5,752 nucleotides of DNA from an uncultured Bacteroides sp. (GTDB lineage Bacteria; Bacteroidota; Bacteroidia; Bacteroidales; Bacteroidaceae): assembly GCA_900557355.1 (NCBI GenBank), contig USSR01000460.1, forward strand, positions 1 through 5,752, written 5' to 3'. A program made the translations under genes and the position numbers. The notes beneath the pieces are model-generated. The model did not search any database and had not been told where the DNA came from. It was given only the letters and a program-made list of their open reading frames with translations. Positions 1-5,718 of the stretch are shown here, one piece after another (the stretch's first letter is position 1; every line of letters begins with the position of its first letter).

Positions 1-1
1 G

Positions 2-1036
2 GAATTATTAGTAGAAAGCCAGTTTTCGCAGAAGACGGCAGATACTTATCCTACAGAATGGATTAAACGAGGTATTTCAGGAGATGAAAATTACATGAAT
101 GCAGCCAGAGGGGCCACTATTGTATATCAGCAAGCGCTTCGTTGGAAAATTGAACAAGATGATGAATATGCGGCAAAAGCGGTGGAGAATCTGAATAAGT
201 GGGTACAGACTTGTGTAGGTGTAACAGGTAATACGAATTTATCGCTTGCTGCAGGACTTTATGGTTATGAATTTGCTATTGCCGGTGAATTATTGAGGGA
301 TTATGGAGGATGGGATCGTGCGGACTTCGCAGCGTTCCAGAATTGGTTGCTTAAAGTGTTCTATCCTGCTAATGATGATTTTCTGAAACGTCATCACGAT
401 ACGAATGCGTTACATTATTGGGCTAACTGGTGTCTTTGTAATATAGCGGCTAAAATGGCTATCGGCATTGTAACCGATCGTCGTGATATTTATAATGAAG
501 GTATCGCCCATTTGCAGACAGGTGATACAAACGGACGTTTACGTCGTGCTATCTATCACGATTATGCACCGGACTATAACTTTGCTCAATGGCAGGAAAG
601 TGGACGTGACCAAGGGCACACGTTGATGTGTGTCGGATTGATGGGAATTATTTGTCAGTTGGCATGGAGCCAGGGAGACGATTTCTTTGCTTATGATGAT
701 AATCTCTTCCTACGGGCCTGCGAATATGCCGCTTGCTGTAATTATACCAATGAGACTGTACCATATACTACTTATATATGGCAAAAACAGAGTCAATGGG
801 GATATCCGATTCCGGAAGAACAAACAACACTTGGTGGCGGTAAATGGATCAAACGTGCGATATGGGCGTTGCCTTACTATCATTACAAAGGGATAAAAAA
901 CATCTCGGATGATAATCTCAAATATACTAAGATTGCTACCGAATATGTAGGAATAGAAGGAGGAGGTGGGTATTATGACGCTAACTCCGGTGGCTATGAC
1001 GTACTTGGGCTCGGTACGCTGATGTATGCAAGATAA
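2..1036 (+). CDS. Alginate-lyase-like (alpha/alpha)-barrel protein, 5' truncated (possible PL38)
   Basis: The frame is open to the window edge, so the start and any signal peptide lie outside; 344 residues are visible. An internal ATG at 95 is not a convincing start, because coding-like sequence runs on before it (ending ...GISGDENY). The protein is rich in aromatic residues and alpha-helical. It carries two segments typical of alginate-lyase-fold proteins: HHDTNALHYWANW (bases 392-430, with candidate Asn, His and Trp active-site residues) and ESGRDQGHT (bases 596-622), followed by a helix. A Gly-rich end (EGGGGYYDANSGGYD) precedes the stop. Members of this fold cleave polyuronides such as alginate or glucuronan by beta-elimination, usually in the periplasm or at the cell surface. 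Assignment to PL38 is from remembered family features and is tentative; the substrate cannot be read from sequence. The secreted glycosidase that follows on the same strand supports a polysaccharide utilisation locus. No terminator with a U-tract follows directly, so co-transcription with the next gene is possible. Confidence 0.72.
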   Translation, partial: ELLVESQFSQKTADTYPTEWIKRGISGDENYMNAARGATIVYQQALRWKIEQDDEYAAKAVENLNKWVQTCVGVTGNTNLSLAAGLYGYEFAIAGELLRDYGGWDRADFAAFQNWLLKVFYPANDDFLKRHHDTNALHYWANWCLCNIAAKMAIGIVTDRRDIYNEGIAHLQTGDTNGRLRRAIYHDYAPDYNFAQWQESGRDQGHTLMCVGLMGIICQLAWSQGDDFFAYDDNLFLRACEYAACCNYTNETVPYTTYIWQKQSQWGYPIPEEQTTLGGGKWIKRAIWALPYYHYKGIKNISDDNLKYTKIATEYVGIEGGGGYYDANSGGYDVLGLGTLMYAR

Positions 1037-1057
1037 AATGAATAAAATGTGTTAGAC

Positions 1058-1116
1058 TTCGCCACAGATTCGGATATGCCAGTGTGGATGGATTATTTGT
1101 TTCAATCTGTGGTGAA
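1058..1116. repeat. Imperfect long-stem inverted repeat between the lyase-like and GH genes
   Basis: The arms TTCGCCACAGATT (1058-1070) and AATCTGTGGTGAA (1104-1116) can form a 13-bp stem with one G-U wobble (1061/1113), closed by a 33-nt loop. There is no T-tract directly after it, so it is a poor intrinsic terminator. The CCACAGATT/AATCTGTGG motif resembles dispersed intergenic palindromes that I recall from Bacteroides genomes, so this may be a degenerate copy of one; that part is recall, not shown here. It may also attenuate or process a transcript spanning both genes. No coding sequence or convincing TAnnTTTG promoter is seen in the 1037-1151 gap. Confidence 0.6.
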
Positions 1117-1151
1117 TTCCAGGACATTAACGGTATTAGTAAAAACTTGAA

Positions 1152-2558
1152 ATGAATAAACTAATAAGAATAGCGCTCACATTTTTACTTGTAATGACCA
1201 CAGGAGTCATACAAGCAGAAATAGTCATCTATCCGGTACCTCAAGGCATCTATTATGCCCGTCACAATGATGACTATACGGTAAAAGTACGGCAAGTGGG
1301 AGAAAAAGACTGGGTAGACCTTTATGAGTATAACGTAAAGGTGGATATGGATACGAAGTCCGATGCCACGATGGTTCAGTTCGACTTTTCAGGGAAAGTG
1401 GAAGTATTGGTACAAAAGAACAATGGGGAGATCCGTTCGGCAGTGGTGCGTCCTTTATCCAAAGGTATCCAACCGGAGATTGATGGTAACTTTTTATTGT
1501 TTACGATAGATAAACCACAAAAGTTGTCGGTCGAGTTTAATGGAGATCGCCTGAATAATTTGCATGTATTTGCCAATCCTATCATCAAAAATGTGCCGGA
1601 TAAGAATGATCCGAACGTGATTTATTTTGAAGCTGGAATACATGAACCGACTGATACGGCTGGAAAATGCTTCCGTATTCCCAGTAATACGACGGTTTAT
1701 TTAGAAGGTGGTGCCGTTTTGAAAGGTTGTCTCACTTGCGACAGTGTAGAGAATGTGAAAATATTGGGACATGGCATGTTGCTTGAACCGCAACAGGGAA
1801 TTTCGGTTACCTACTCCCGGAATGTACTGATTGATGGAGTTACGGTGGTAAATCCACGGCATTATACTGTCTCTGGGGGACAATCTACCGGAATTACTAT
1901 CAAAAATCTGAAATCATTCAGCTATCAGGGTTGGAGTGATGGGCTGGATTTTATGTCCTGCTCGGATGTGATGATTGATGATGTGTTTCTTCGTAATTCG
2001 GATGATTGTATAGCTCTTTATACGCATCGTTGGAATTATTATGGCGACTGTCGCAATATTCATGTACTTAATTCTACTCTATGGGCAGATATTGCGCATC
2101 CTATCAATATCGGTACACATGGAAATACGGAAACGGGAGATGAAGTTTTGGAAGATATAGTATTCAGGAATATTGATATATTGGAGCATGATGAGGATGA
2201 TCGTGATTACCAAGGCTGTATGACTATCAATGTAGGGGATCACAACCTAGCACAAAACATTACTTTTGAGGACATTCGTGTGGAACATATTCAGGAAGGA
2301 CAGTTATTTCATCTTCGGGTGATGTATAACCAAAAATACAATACAGGTCCCGGCAGAGGTGTCAAGAACATAACATTCCGTAATATTTCATGTACCGGGA
2401 AATATATCAATTCTTCTTTAATAGAAGGTTATGATAAAAATAGGAAGATTGAGAATATTTTGTTCGAAAACATTGTGTTGAACGGTAGGCGGATCACTTC
2501 TTTGGAAGAATTGAATATAGATAAAAAAGATTTTGTAGAGAAGATACGGATAAAGTAG
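1152..2558 (+). CDS. Secreted parallel beta-helix glycoside hydrolase, clan GH-N (GH28/GH49-like)
   Basis: The 468-residue protein begins with a type I signal peptide (MNKLIR, a hydrophobic stretch to about residue 20, likely cleavage after IQA at 22), so it should act in the periplasm or outside. Residues about 23-145 look like a beta-sandwich ending in KPQKLSVEFNGDRLNNLHVFANP, as in the N-terminal domain of GH49 dextranases and related GH28-annotated proteins. Residues about 150-450 are repeated short strands of a right-handed beta-helix. Candidate catalytic acids are D263 and D266 in WSDGLDF and D284-D285 in NSDDCIAL, matching the paired-aspartate arrangement of clan GH-N, which hydrolyses with inversion. 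The classical GH28 GHG motif is replaced by AHPINIGTHGN (315-325), closer to the DPIIQMG segment of GH49. The substrate is unknown; the neighbouring lyase-like and uronate genes suggest a uronic-acid glycan, but galacturonan should not be assumed. The ATG at 1152 has no Shine-Dalgarno sequence, which is usual in Bacteroides, and starts the signal peptide directly. Confidence 0.85.
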   Translation: MNKLIRIALTFLLVMTTGVIQAEIVIYPVPQGIYYARHNDDYTVKVRQVGEKDWVDLYEYNVKVDMDTKSDATMVQFDFSGKVEVLVQKNNGEIRSAVVRPLSKGIQPEIDGNFLLFTIDKPQKLSVEFNGDRLNNLHVFANPIIKNVPDKNDPNVIYFEAGIHEPTDTAGKCFRIPSNTTVYLEGGAVLKGCLTCDSVENVKILGHGMLLEPQQGISVTYSRNVLIDGVTVVNPRHYTVSGGQSTGITIKNLKSFSYQGWSDGLDFMSCSDVMIDDVFLRNSDDCIALYTHRWNYYGDCRNIHVLNSTLWADIAHPINIGTHGNTETGDEVLEDIVFRNIDILEHDEDDRDYQGCMTINVGDHNLAQNITFEDIRVEHIQEGQLFHLRVMYNQKYNTGPGRGVKNITFRNISCTGKYINSSLIEGYDKNRKIENILFENIVLNGRRITSLEELNIDKKDFVEKIRIK

Positions 2559-2577
2559 CTAATAACTAAAAGATGAA

Positions 2578-2624
2578 AGATGCGACAAAAAACAGTTTTT
2601 CGTGCTTTTTGCCGCATCTATTTT
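2578..2624. terminator. Intrinsic terminator between convergent genes, probably bidirectional
   Basis: The arms AGATGCGACAAAAA (2578-2591) and TTTTTGCCGCATCT (2606-2619) form a 14-position stem with a 14-nt loop. On the + strand there is one A-C mismatch (2585/2612), and TTTT follows at 2621-2624. On the - strand the same position becomes a U-G wobble, so the stem is unbroken there, and a T-rich run follows. It lies 19 bp after the GH stop and 18 bp after the lipoprotein stop on the other strand, so it is well placed to end both convergent transcripts. Confidence 0.8.
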
Positions 2625-2642
2625 ATAGAAAGAGGAATAAAC

Positions 2643-3488
2643 TTATCGTAAAGGAGTGAATGAACCTATATAAATGCGTTCTATTTTCAGGGAGGTGGCA
2701 TTTATTCCGAATAGGTCGGTCACATCTGATTTATAATCTTCAGTCACATCTTCCACTAACCAATAAGGAATCGGGCCAAGGTCTCGTGTGGTGATACTCT
2801 TTGAAGTATCGGAACGTTCGGGAAGTTTAAATTTGCAGTCATACTCTTTACCATTGATTGTAATTTGGAATGTAGTGCCTGACTCTGATGTGGAGCGGGA
2901 GAAGCTTCCTTCTATTTTCGGAGCATTATCTTTACTAGTAACAATTGTCACTTTACCACTACTTTTTTGGTCATAAGAGAAAGCTATTCCTCCTGTAGCT
3001 TGTATACCCGCTTCATCCTTTATCTTTTTTTTGACCGCTTCTAGTTTTTCTTTTTGTTGTTCATCCAACAGACTTTCATCTATTCCTGTGATTCTTGCTT
3101 CCACGGAATTCACTGAAAAAGATTGTTTGCCGTTGACGACCTTTAGCCCTATTTTTATGATTCTTCCATCAGCGTCTTTTACCATCAATGACGTGCTGCC
3201 CAGTTTTATAGAGCTGATCTGAATATCATTGTTTTCGTCCACATAAGCTGTAGCAATTTGCCCATCGGCTATTTCTGCTGTATAAGGAGCTACGCCACCT
3301 TTAATTCCCAACTTTGTTCCTCCCGTGATTGACAAACTGGTTTCACTGATAGGAGGTTCCGGGTCGAACATCACTTCCCAATATTCATATAGGTAAAAAG
3401 CATCAGCTTCGTCGCTGCATGAATAAAATACAGGAAGGGAGCATAATAGAATAAATAGTAGACAGAGCTTCGCCATTTTTGCTTTCAT
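2643..3488 (-). CDS. Putative surface lipoprotein of unknown function with Ig-like domain
   Basis: The 281-residue protein has a type II signal peptide: a charged start (MKAKMAK), a hydrophobic run, and lipobox VFYSC with the lipidated cysteine at residue 24. The next residues (SDEAD) are acidic, resembling the lipoprotein export signal that sends Bacteroidota lipoproteins to the cell surface. Residues about 48-118 look like a bacterial Ig-like beta domain (GGVAPYTAEI ... ISSIKLGSTSLMVKDADGR). Residues about 128-160 form a highly charged helix (EQQKEKLEAVKKKIKDEAG), and about 163-223 are beta-rich. The C-terminus ends GSFTPLR. I do not recognise a named family and see no catalytic motif. The ATG at 3488 is chosen because it begins the signal peptide; a weak AAGAAG lies upstream. 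It is on the same strand as uxuA, 77 bp downstream, but a strong promoter match sits in that gap, so it is probably transcribed on its own. It may bind glycan or play a structural role; this is speculation. Confidence 0.82.
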   Translation of the reverse strand: MKAKMAKLCLLFILLCSLPVFYSCSDEADAFYLYEYWEVMFDPEPPISETSLSITGGTKLGIKGGVAPYTAEIADGQIATAYVDENNDIQISSIKLGSTSLMVKDADGRIIKIGLKVVNGKQSFSVNSVEARITGIDESLLDEQQKEKLEAVKKKIKDEAGIQATGGIAFSYDQKSSGKVTIVTSKDNAPKIEGSFSRSTSESGTTFQITINGKEYDCKFKLPERSDTSKSITTRDLGPIPYWLVEDVTEDYKSDVTDLFGINATSLKIERIYIGSFTPLR

Positions 3489-3540
3489 AATATTCTTCTT
3501 TTTTATTTCTTCACAAAAGTAAAGCTCCTTTCCTGTATTT
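3426..3540. repeat. 17-bp inverted repeat spanning the promoter and signal-peptide region of the lipoprotein gene
   Basis: Arm AAATACAGGAAGGGAGC (3426-3442) is the reverse complement of GCTCCTTTCCTGTATTT (3524-3540) at 16 of 17 positions, and the arms enclose 81 bp. The inner arm encodes part of the signal peptide (end of codon 16 to codon 21, CSLPVF). The outer arm fills bases 3524-3540 of the 19-nt spacer between the promoter's -33 and -7 elements. The enclosed segment holds the -7 box, the start codon and the first 15 codons. A match this long at this distance is unlikely by chance in a window of this size. It could be an invertible DNA switch or an RNA hairpin in transcripts reading through from uxuA. 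Confidence 0.8.
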
Positions 3541-3544
3541 CAAA
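3514..3544 (-). promoter_or_regulatory. Bacteroides-type promoter of the lipoprotein gene
   Basis: On the - strand, TTTG (3544-3541) is followed by 19 nt and then TACTTTTG (3521-3514). This matches the Bacteroides primary-sigma consensus of TTTG, 19-21 nt and TAnnTTTG at every fixed position. Transcription would start about 20 nt before the ATG at 3488, giving a short leader. It lies between the uxuA stop and the lipoprotein start, so the lipoprotein can be expressed apart from the uxu genes. Part of the spacer is one arm of the inverted repeat at 3426-3540. Confidence 0.75.
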
Positions 3545-3565
3545 GTATATTGATGAAAAATAAGA

Positions 3566-4753
3566 TTAAAACTCTATCTTATGTTGTTTCTCATCATCCA
3601 CCACAGCCATCATTCCTTCTACCTGTGCTAAAGCCAGCATACGTCCGTGGAAAGAATAACCGGCATTGTAGCCTTTATCCTCATCTCCGAGCATCATTCG
3701 TCCATGATCTACGCGCATGGGAAGTCCTGGATTCTCTTTCTCGAAAATGCGGATGAGATCAATCAGATGTCCTCTTCCTGATAGATGAGAACTTTCGATG
3801 AAGTTTCCACCCGGCATGGCCTCTGTACTGCGTAGATGAACGAAATGGGTTCTTCCTGCAAACTTCTTTGCCAATTCACGAGTATCATTATGTGCGCCTG
3901 CGCTAAGAGAACCTGCACAGAAAGTCAGCCCATTATGCGGATTGTCTACGGCATTCAGGAACCAGGCTATATCTTCTTCATTGGTGACAATACGGGGTAG
4001 GCCGAGAACCTGGAATGGAGGATCATCCGGGTGTACGCACATGTTGATACCATATTCATCGCATACAGGCATAATTGCAGAAAGGAAGTAACACATATTC
4101 TCTCGTAAAGCGTCCCGGTCTATGTCTTTATATAAACCTAACAGACGTTTGAATATAGCAACCGGGTTTTTATCTCCTTCTTTGATATTACCGTTCACAA
4201 ATCCTTGTGTCTTGACGATAATAGTATCAATCAAATCATCCTTTTCGGTCTCTGTAATCACTTTGTCCAGTTCGGCAACTTTATGCAGTTCTTCTTCTGT
4301 ATAGTCTTTTTCAGCTCCTTCACGTTCTAGTATTTTGATGTCGAAGTAAGCGAAACGAATACGGTCGTAGTAAAGCGAACTGGTACCGTCCGGCCAAGGG
4401 TACTGTAAATCCGTACGTATCCAGTCGATTACCGGCATGAAGTTGTAACAGACTGTTTTCACTCCGCATTTACCCAGGTTGGCAAGACTTACTTTATAAT
4501 TTTCAATCAACTGTTCACGTTCCGTACCCGCATACTTGATTGCCTCACAAACCGGAAGGCTTTCCACGACCGACCAGCGCAACCCATACGATTCAATATA
4601 CGATTTTAAATCGTTGATGGCTTCTACTGTCCAAATCTCTCCGTTCGGTACCTCGTGTAATGCAGTGACGATTCCTTCAACACCTATCTGACGGAGCATC
4701 GGCAAGGTGATTTTATCTTTCTTGCCGAACCATCTCCATGTTTTTTCCATCAT
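3566..4753 (-). CDS. uxuA: Mannonate dehydratase
   Basis: The enzyme dehydrates D-mannonate to 2-keto-3-deoxy-D-gluconate in the cytoplasm, a step of hexuronate catabolism. The 395-residue length is full for the family. Signature segments in order are EKTWRWFG (3-10), WSVVESLP (60-67), YNFMPVIDWIRTDL (103-116), HPDDPP (241-246), GLPRIV (251-256), FCAGS (278-282), FVHLR (304-308) and MRVDHGR (346-352). By comparison with studied mannonate dehydratases, the likely divalent-metal ligands H241, C279, H306 and D349 are all present. V348 stands where many homologues have proline (RPDHG). The start is MM; the second ATG at 4750 would also work, and no strong Shine-Dalgarno sequence separates them. 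It follows the oxidoreductase gene by 29 bp on the same strand, so the two are almost certainly one operon in pathway order. I see no strong terminator in the 77-bp gap after it, so read-through into the lipoprotein gene is possible. Confidence 0.96.
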   Translation of the reverse strand: MMEKTWRWFGKKDKITLPMLRQIGVEGIVTALHEVPNGEIWTVEAINDLKSYIESYGLRWSVVESLPVCEAIKYAGTEREQLIENYKVSLANLGKCGVKTVCYNFMPVIDWIRTDLQYPWPDGTSSLYYDRIRFAYFDIKILEREGAEKDYTEEELHKVAELDKVITETEKDDLIDTIIVKTQGFVNGNIKEGDKNPVAIFKRLLGLYKDIDRDALRENMCYFLSAIMPVCDEYGINMCVHPDDPPFQVLGLPRIVTNEEDIAWFLNAVDNPHNGLTFCAGSLSAGAHNDTRELAKKFAGRTHFVHLRSTEAMPGGNFIESSHLSGRGHLIDLIRIFEKENPGLPMRVDHGRMMLGDEDKGYNAGYSFHGRMLALAQVEGMMAVVDDEKQHKIEF

Positions 4754-4782
4754 AGCGTTTGAATAAATTAAAAGATTAAATA

Positions 4783-5598
4783 TTAAACGCCGCTGAATGC
4801 ACTGAAACCACCATCGATAGGCAACATAGCTCCCGTTACGAAACTAGCGGCTTCACTACACAGGAATTGTACAGCACCATTCAATTCTTTGATGTCGCCG
4901 AAACGATTCATCGGAGTTTTGGCTAACACCTTTTTACTTCTGTCGGTCAATGAACCATCCGGGTTGATAAGTACACGACGGTTTTGGTCACCGATAAAGA
5001 ATCCCGGAGCGATAGCATTAACACGGATACCATCACCGTATTTCAGTGCCATTTCGCTTGCCAGCCATTGGGTGAAGTTGGCTACTGCAGTTTTAGCGGC
5101 CGAGTAACCCGGTACACGGGTGATAGCACTATAAGCAGCCATAGAAGATACATTGATGATGCATCCTTTCTTCTGTTTTGCCATTACCTTACCGAATATC
5201 ATAGACGGATAGACTGTCCCATTCATATTCAGGTTAGTCACTTTTTCCCAGCAAGAGATGTCCATATCATAGAAGTGCTGATCCGGTTCGAGAGTGGCTC
5301 CCGGCATATTGCCACCCGCAATGTTCAATAGAATATCGATCTTTCCCCATTTGGCTACAACTTCTTCGGCTACTTTCTCCAGGCTGGCGATGTCAAGTAC
5401 ATTACCAATGATGCCGATTACATCGTTACCATATTGCTTAAGTTCAGCTACGCGGTTGTCCAGTTGCTCCTGACGAATGTCAATAGCTACAACTTTTGCT
5501 CCCTGCTGTACAAAGTGTTGGGCAATATTTCCGCCCAGTACACCACCTGCTCCGGTAATAACAGCAACTTTACCGGCAATACTAAATAATTCGTTCAT
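4783..5598 (-). CDS. SDR-family D-mannonate oxidoreductase (fructuronate reductase), probable
   Basis: This is a classical short-chain dehydrogenase of 271 residues when read from the ATG at 5598. It has the nucleotide-binding TGAGGVLG motif (15-22), an acidic D40 at the end of strand 2 favouring NAD(H) over NADP(H), NIAGG (92-96), the catalytic set S152, Y165 and K169 (YSAAK), an APGF segment (197-200), and a C-terminal SFVTGAMLPIDGGFSAFSGV. The adjacent uxuA suggests it interconverts D-fructuronate and D-mannonate, a job done in E. coli by the unrelated long-chain enzyme UxuB. Alternatives are a reductase for 4-deoxy-5-ketouronate released by the lyase, or a 2-deoxy-gluconate/gluconate dehydrogenase; SDR sequence alone does not decide. 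A TTG at 5610 would add four residues (MIEN), but the ATG gives the usual SDR N-terminus (MNELFSIAGKVAVITG). It is the first gene of the operon and is divergent from the gene at 5719. Confidence 0.85.
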   Translation of the reverse strand: MNELFSIAGKVAVITGAGGVLGGNIAQHFVQQGAKVVAIDIRQEQLDNRVAELKQYGNDVIGIIGNVLDIASLEKVAEEVVAKWGKIDILLNIAGGNMPGATLEPDQHFYDMDISCWEKVTNLNMNGTVYPSMIFGKVMAKQKKGCIINVSSMAAYSAITRVPGYSAAKTAVANFTQWLASEMALKYGDGIRVNAIAPGFFIGDQNRRVLINPDGSLTDRSKKVLAKTPMNRFGDIKELNGAVQFLCSEAASFVTGAMLPIDGGFSAFSGV

Positions 5599-5629
5599 GT
5601 TTTCTATCAAATGTTTTTATGAATGGATG

Positions 5630-5637
5630 CAAAAATA
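5630..5637 (-). promoter_or_regulatory. Putative -7 element of the oxidoreductase-uxuA operon
   Basis: TATTTTTG read on the - strand matches the Bacteroides -7 consensus TAnnTTTG and ends 31 bp before the ATG at 5598. No TTTG is found at the usual -33 distance, so the promoter may be weak or depend on an activator. It lies within one of the three TATYTTTGCA copies in the divergent region. Confidence 0.5.
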
Positions 5638-5685
5638 GCGGGTTTTTATACATGCTATGATGCGTATTTTTGCAAGATATTTACC

Positions 5686-5693
5686 TATCTTTG
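5686..5693 (+). promoter_or_regulatory. Putative -7 element of the rightward gene
   Basis: TATCTTTG fits the TAnnTTTG consensus and ends 25 bp before the ATG at 5719. The nearest upstream TTTG (5669-5672) is only 13 nt away, closer than the usual 19-21, so the -33 element is not supported. A second match, TATTTTTG, lies at 5665-5672 and could be an alternative. Confidence 0.5.
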
Positions 5694-5718
5694 CAAAAGC
5701 AGTTTAGAAAGGAGATTT

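Larger units (their letters stand above)
5628..5698. promoter_or_regulatory. Divergent control region with three TATYTTTGCA copies, possible operators
   Basis: TATTTTTGCA occurs on the - strand at 5637-5628 and on the + strand at 5665-5674, forming a perfect 10-bp inverted pair. A third copy, TATCTTTGCA, is at 5686-5695, offset by 21 bp (about two helical turns) from the second. The second and third copies also sit within a near-palindrome, TTTTGCAAGATA (5668-5679) against TATCTTTGCAAAA (5686-5698), which has one extra T. Each copy contains a match to the -7 consensus, so promoter and operator readings are mixed. The layout between divergent genes fits shared regulation by a dimeric repressor or activator, possibly the product of the gene at 5719. 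The regulator is inferred. Confidence 0.5.

Noticed and set aside
95..97. ATG at 95 as the true start of the lyase-like gene
   Set aside because: The same frame is open to base 2 with coding-like residues, and this start would leave a protein with no signal peptide and a shortened barrel.
3550..3756. A 68-codon + strand open frame overlapping the end of uxuA
   Set aside because: It is antisense to conserved uxuA sequence, with no ribosome site or protein-like features.
4984..5331. A 115-codon open frame on the + strand inside the oxidoreductase gene
   Set aside because: It lies wholly antisense to a strongly conserved SDR gene, and its translation has no recognisable motif or supported start.
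5599..5610. TTG start four codons upstream of the oxidoreductase ATG
   Set aside because: It adds only MIEN, has no Shine-Dalgarno support, and the ATG at 5598 gives the normal SDR N-terminus.
5669..5693. TTTG at 5669-5672 as the -33 partner of TATCTTTG at 5686-5693
   Set aside because: The spacing is 13 nt, well below the 19-21 nt of the Bacteroides consensus.
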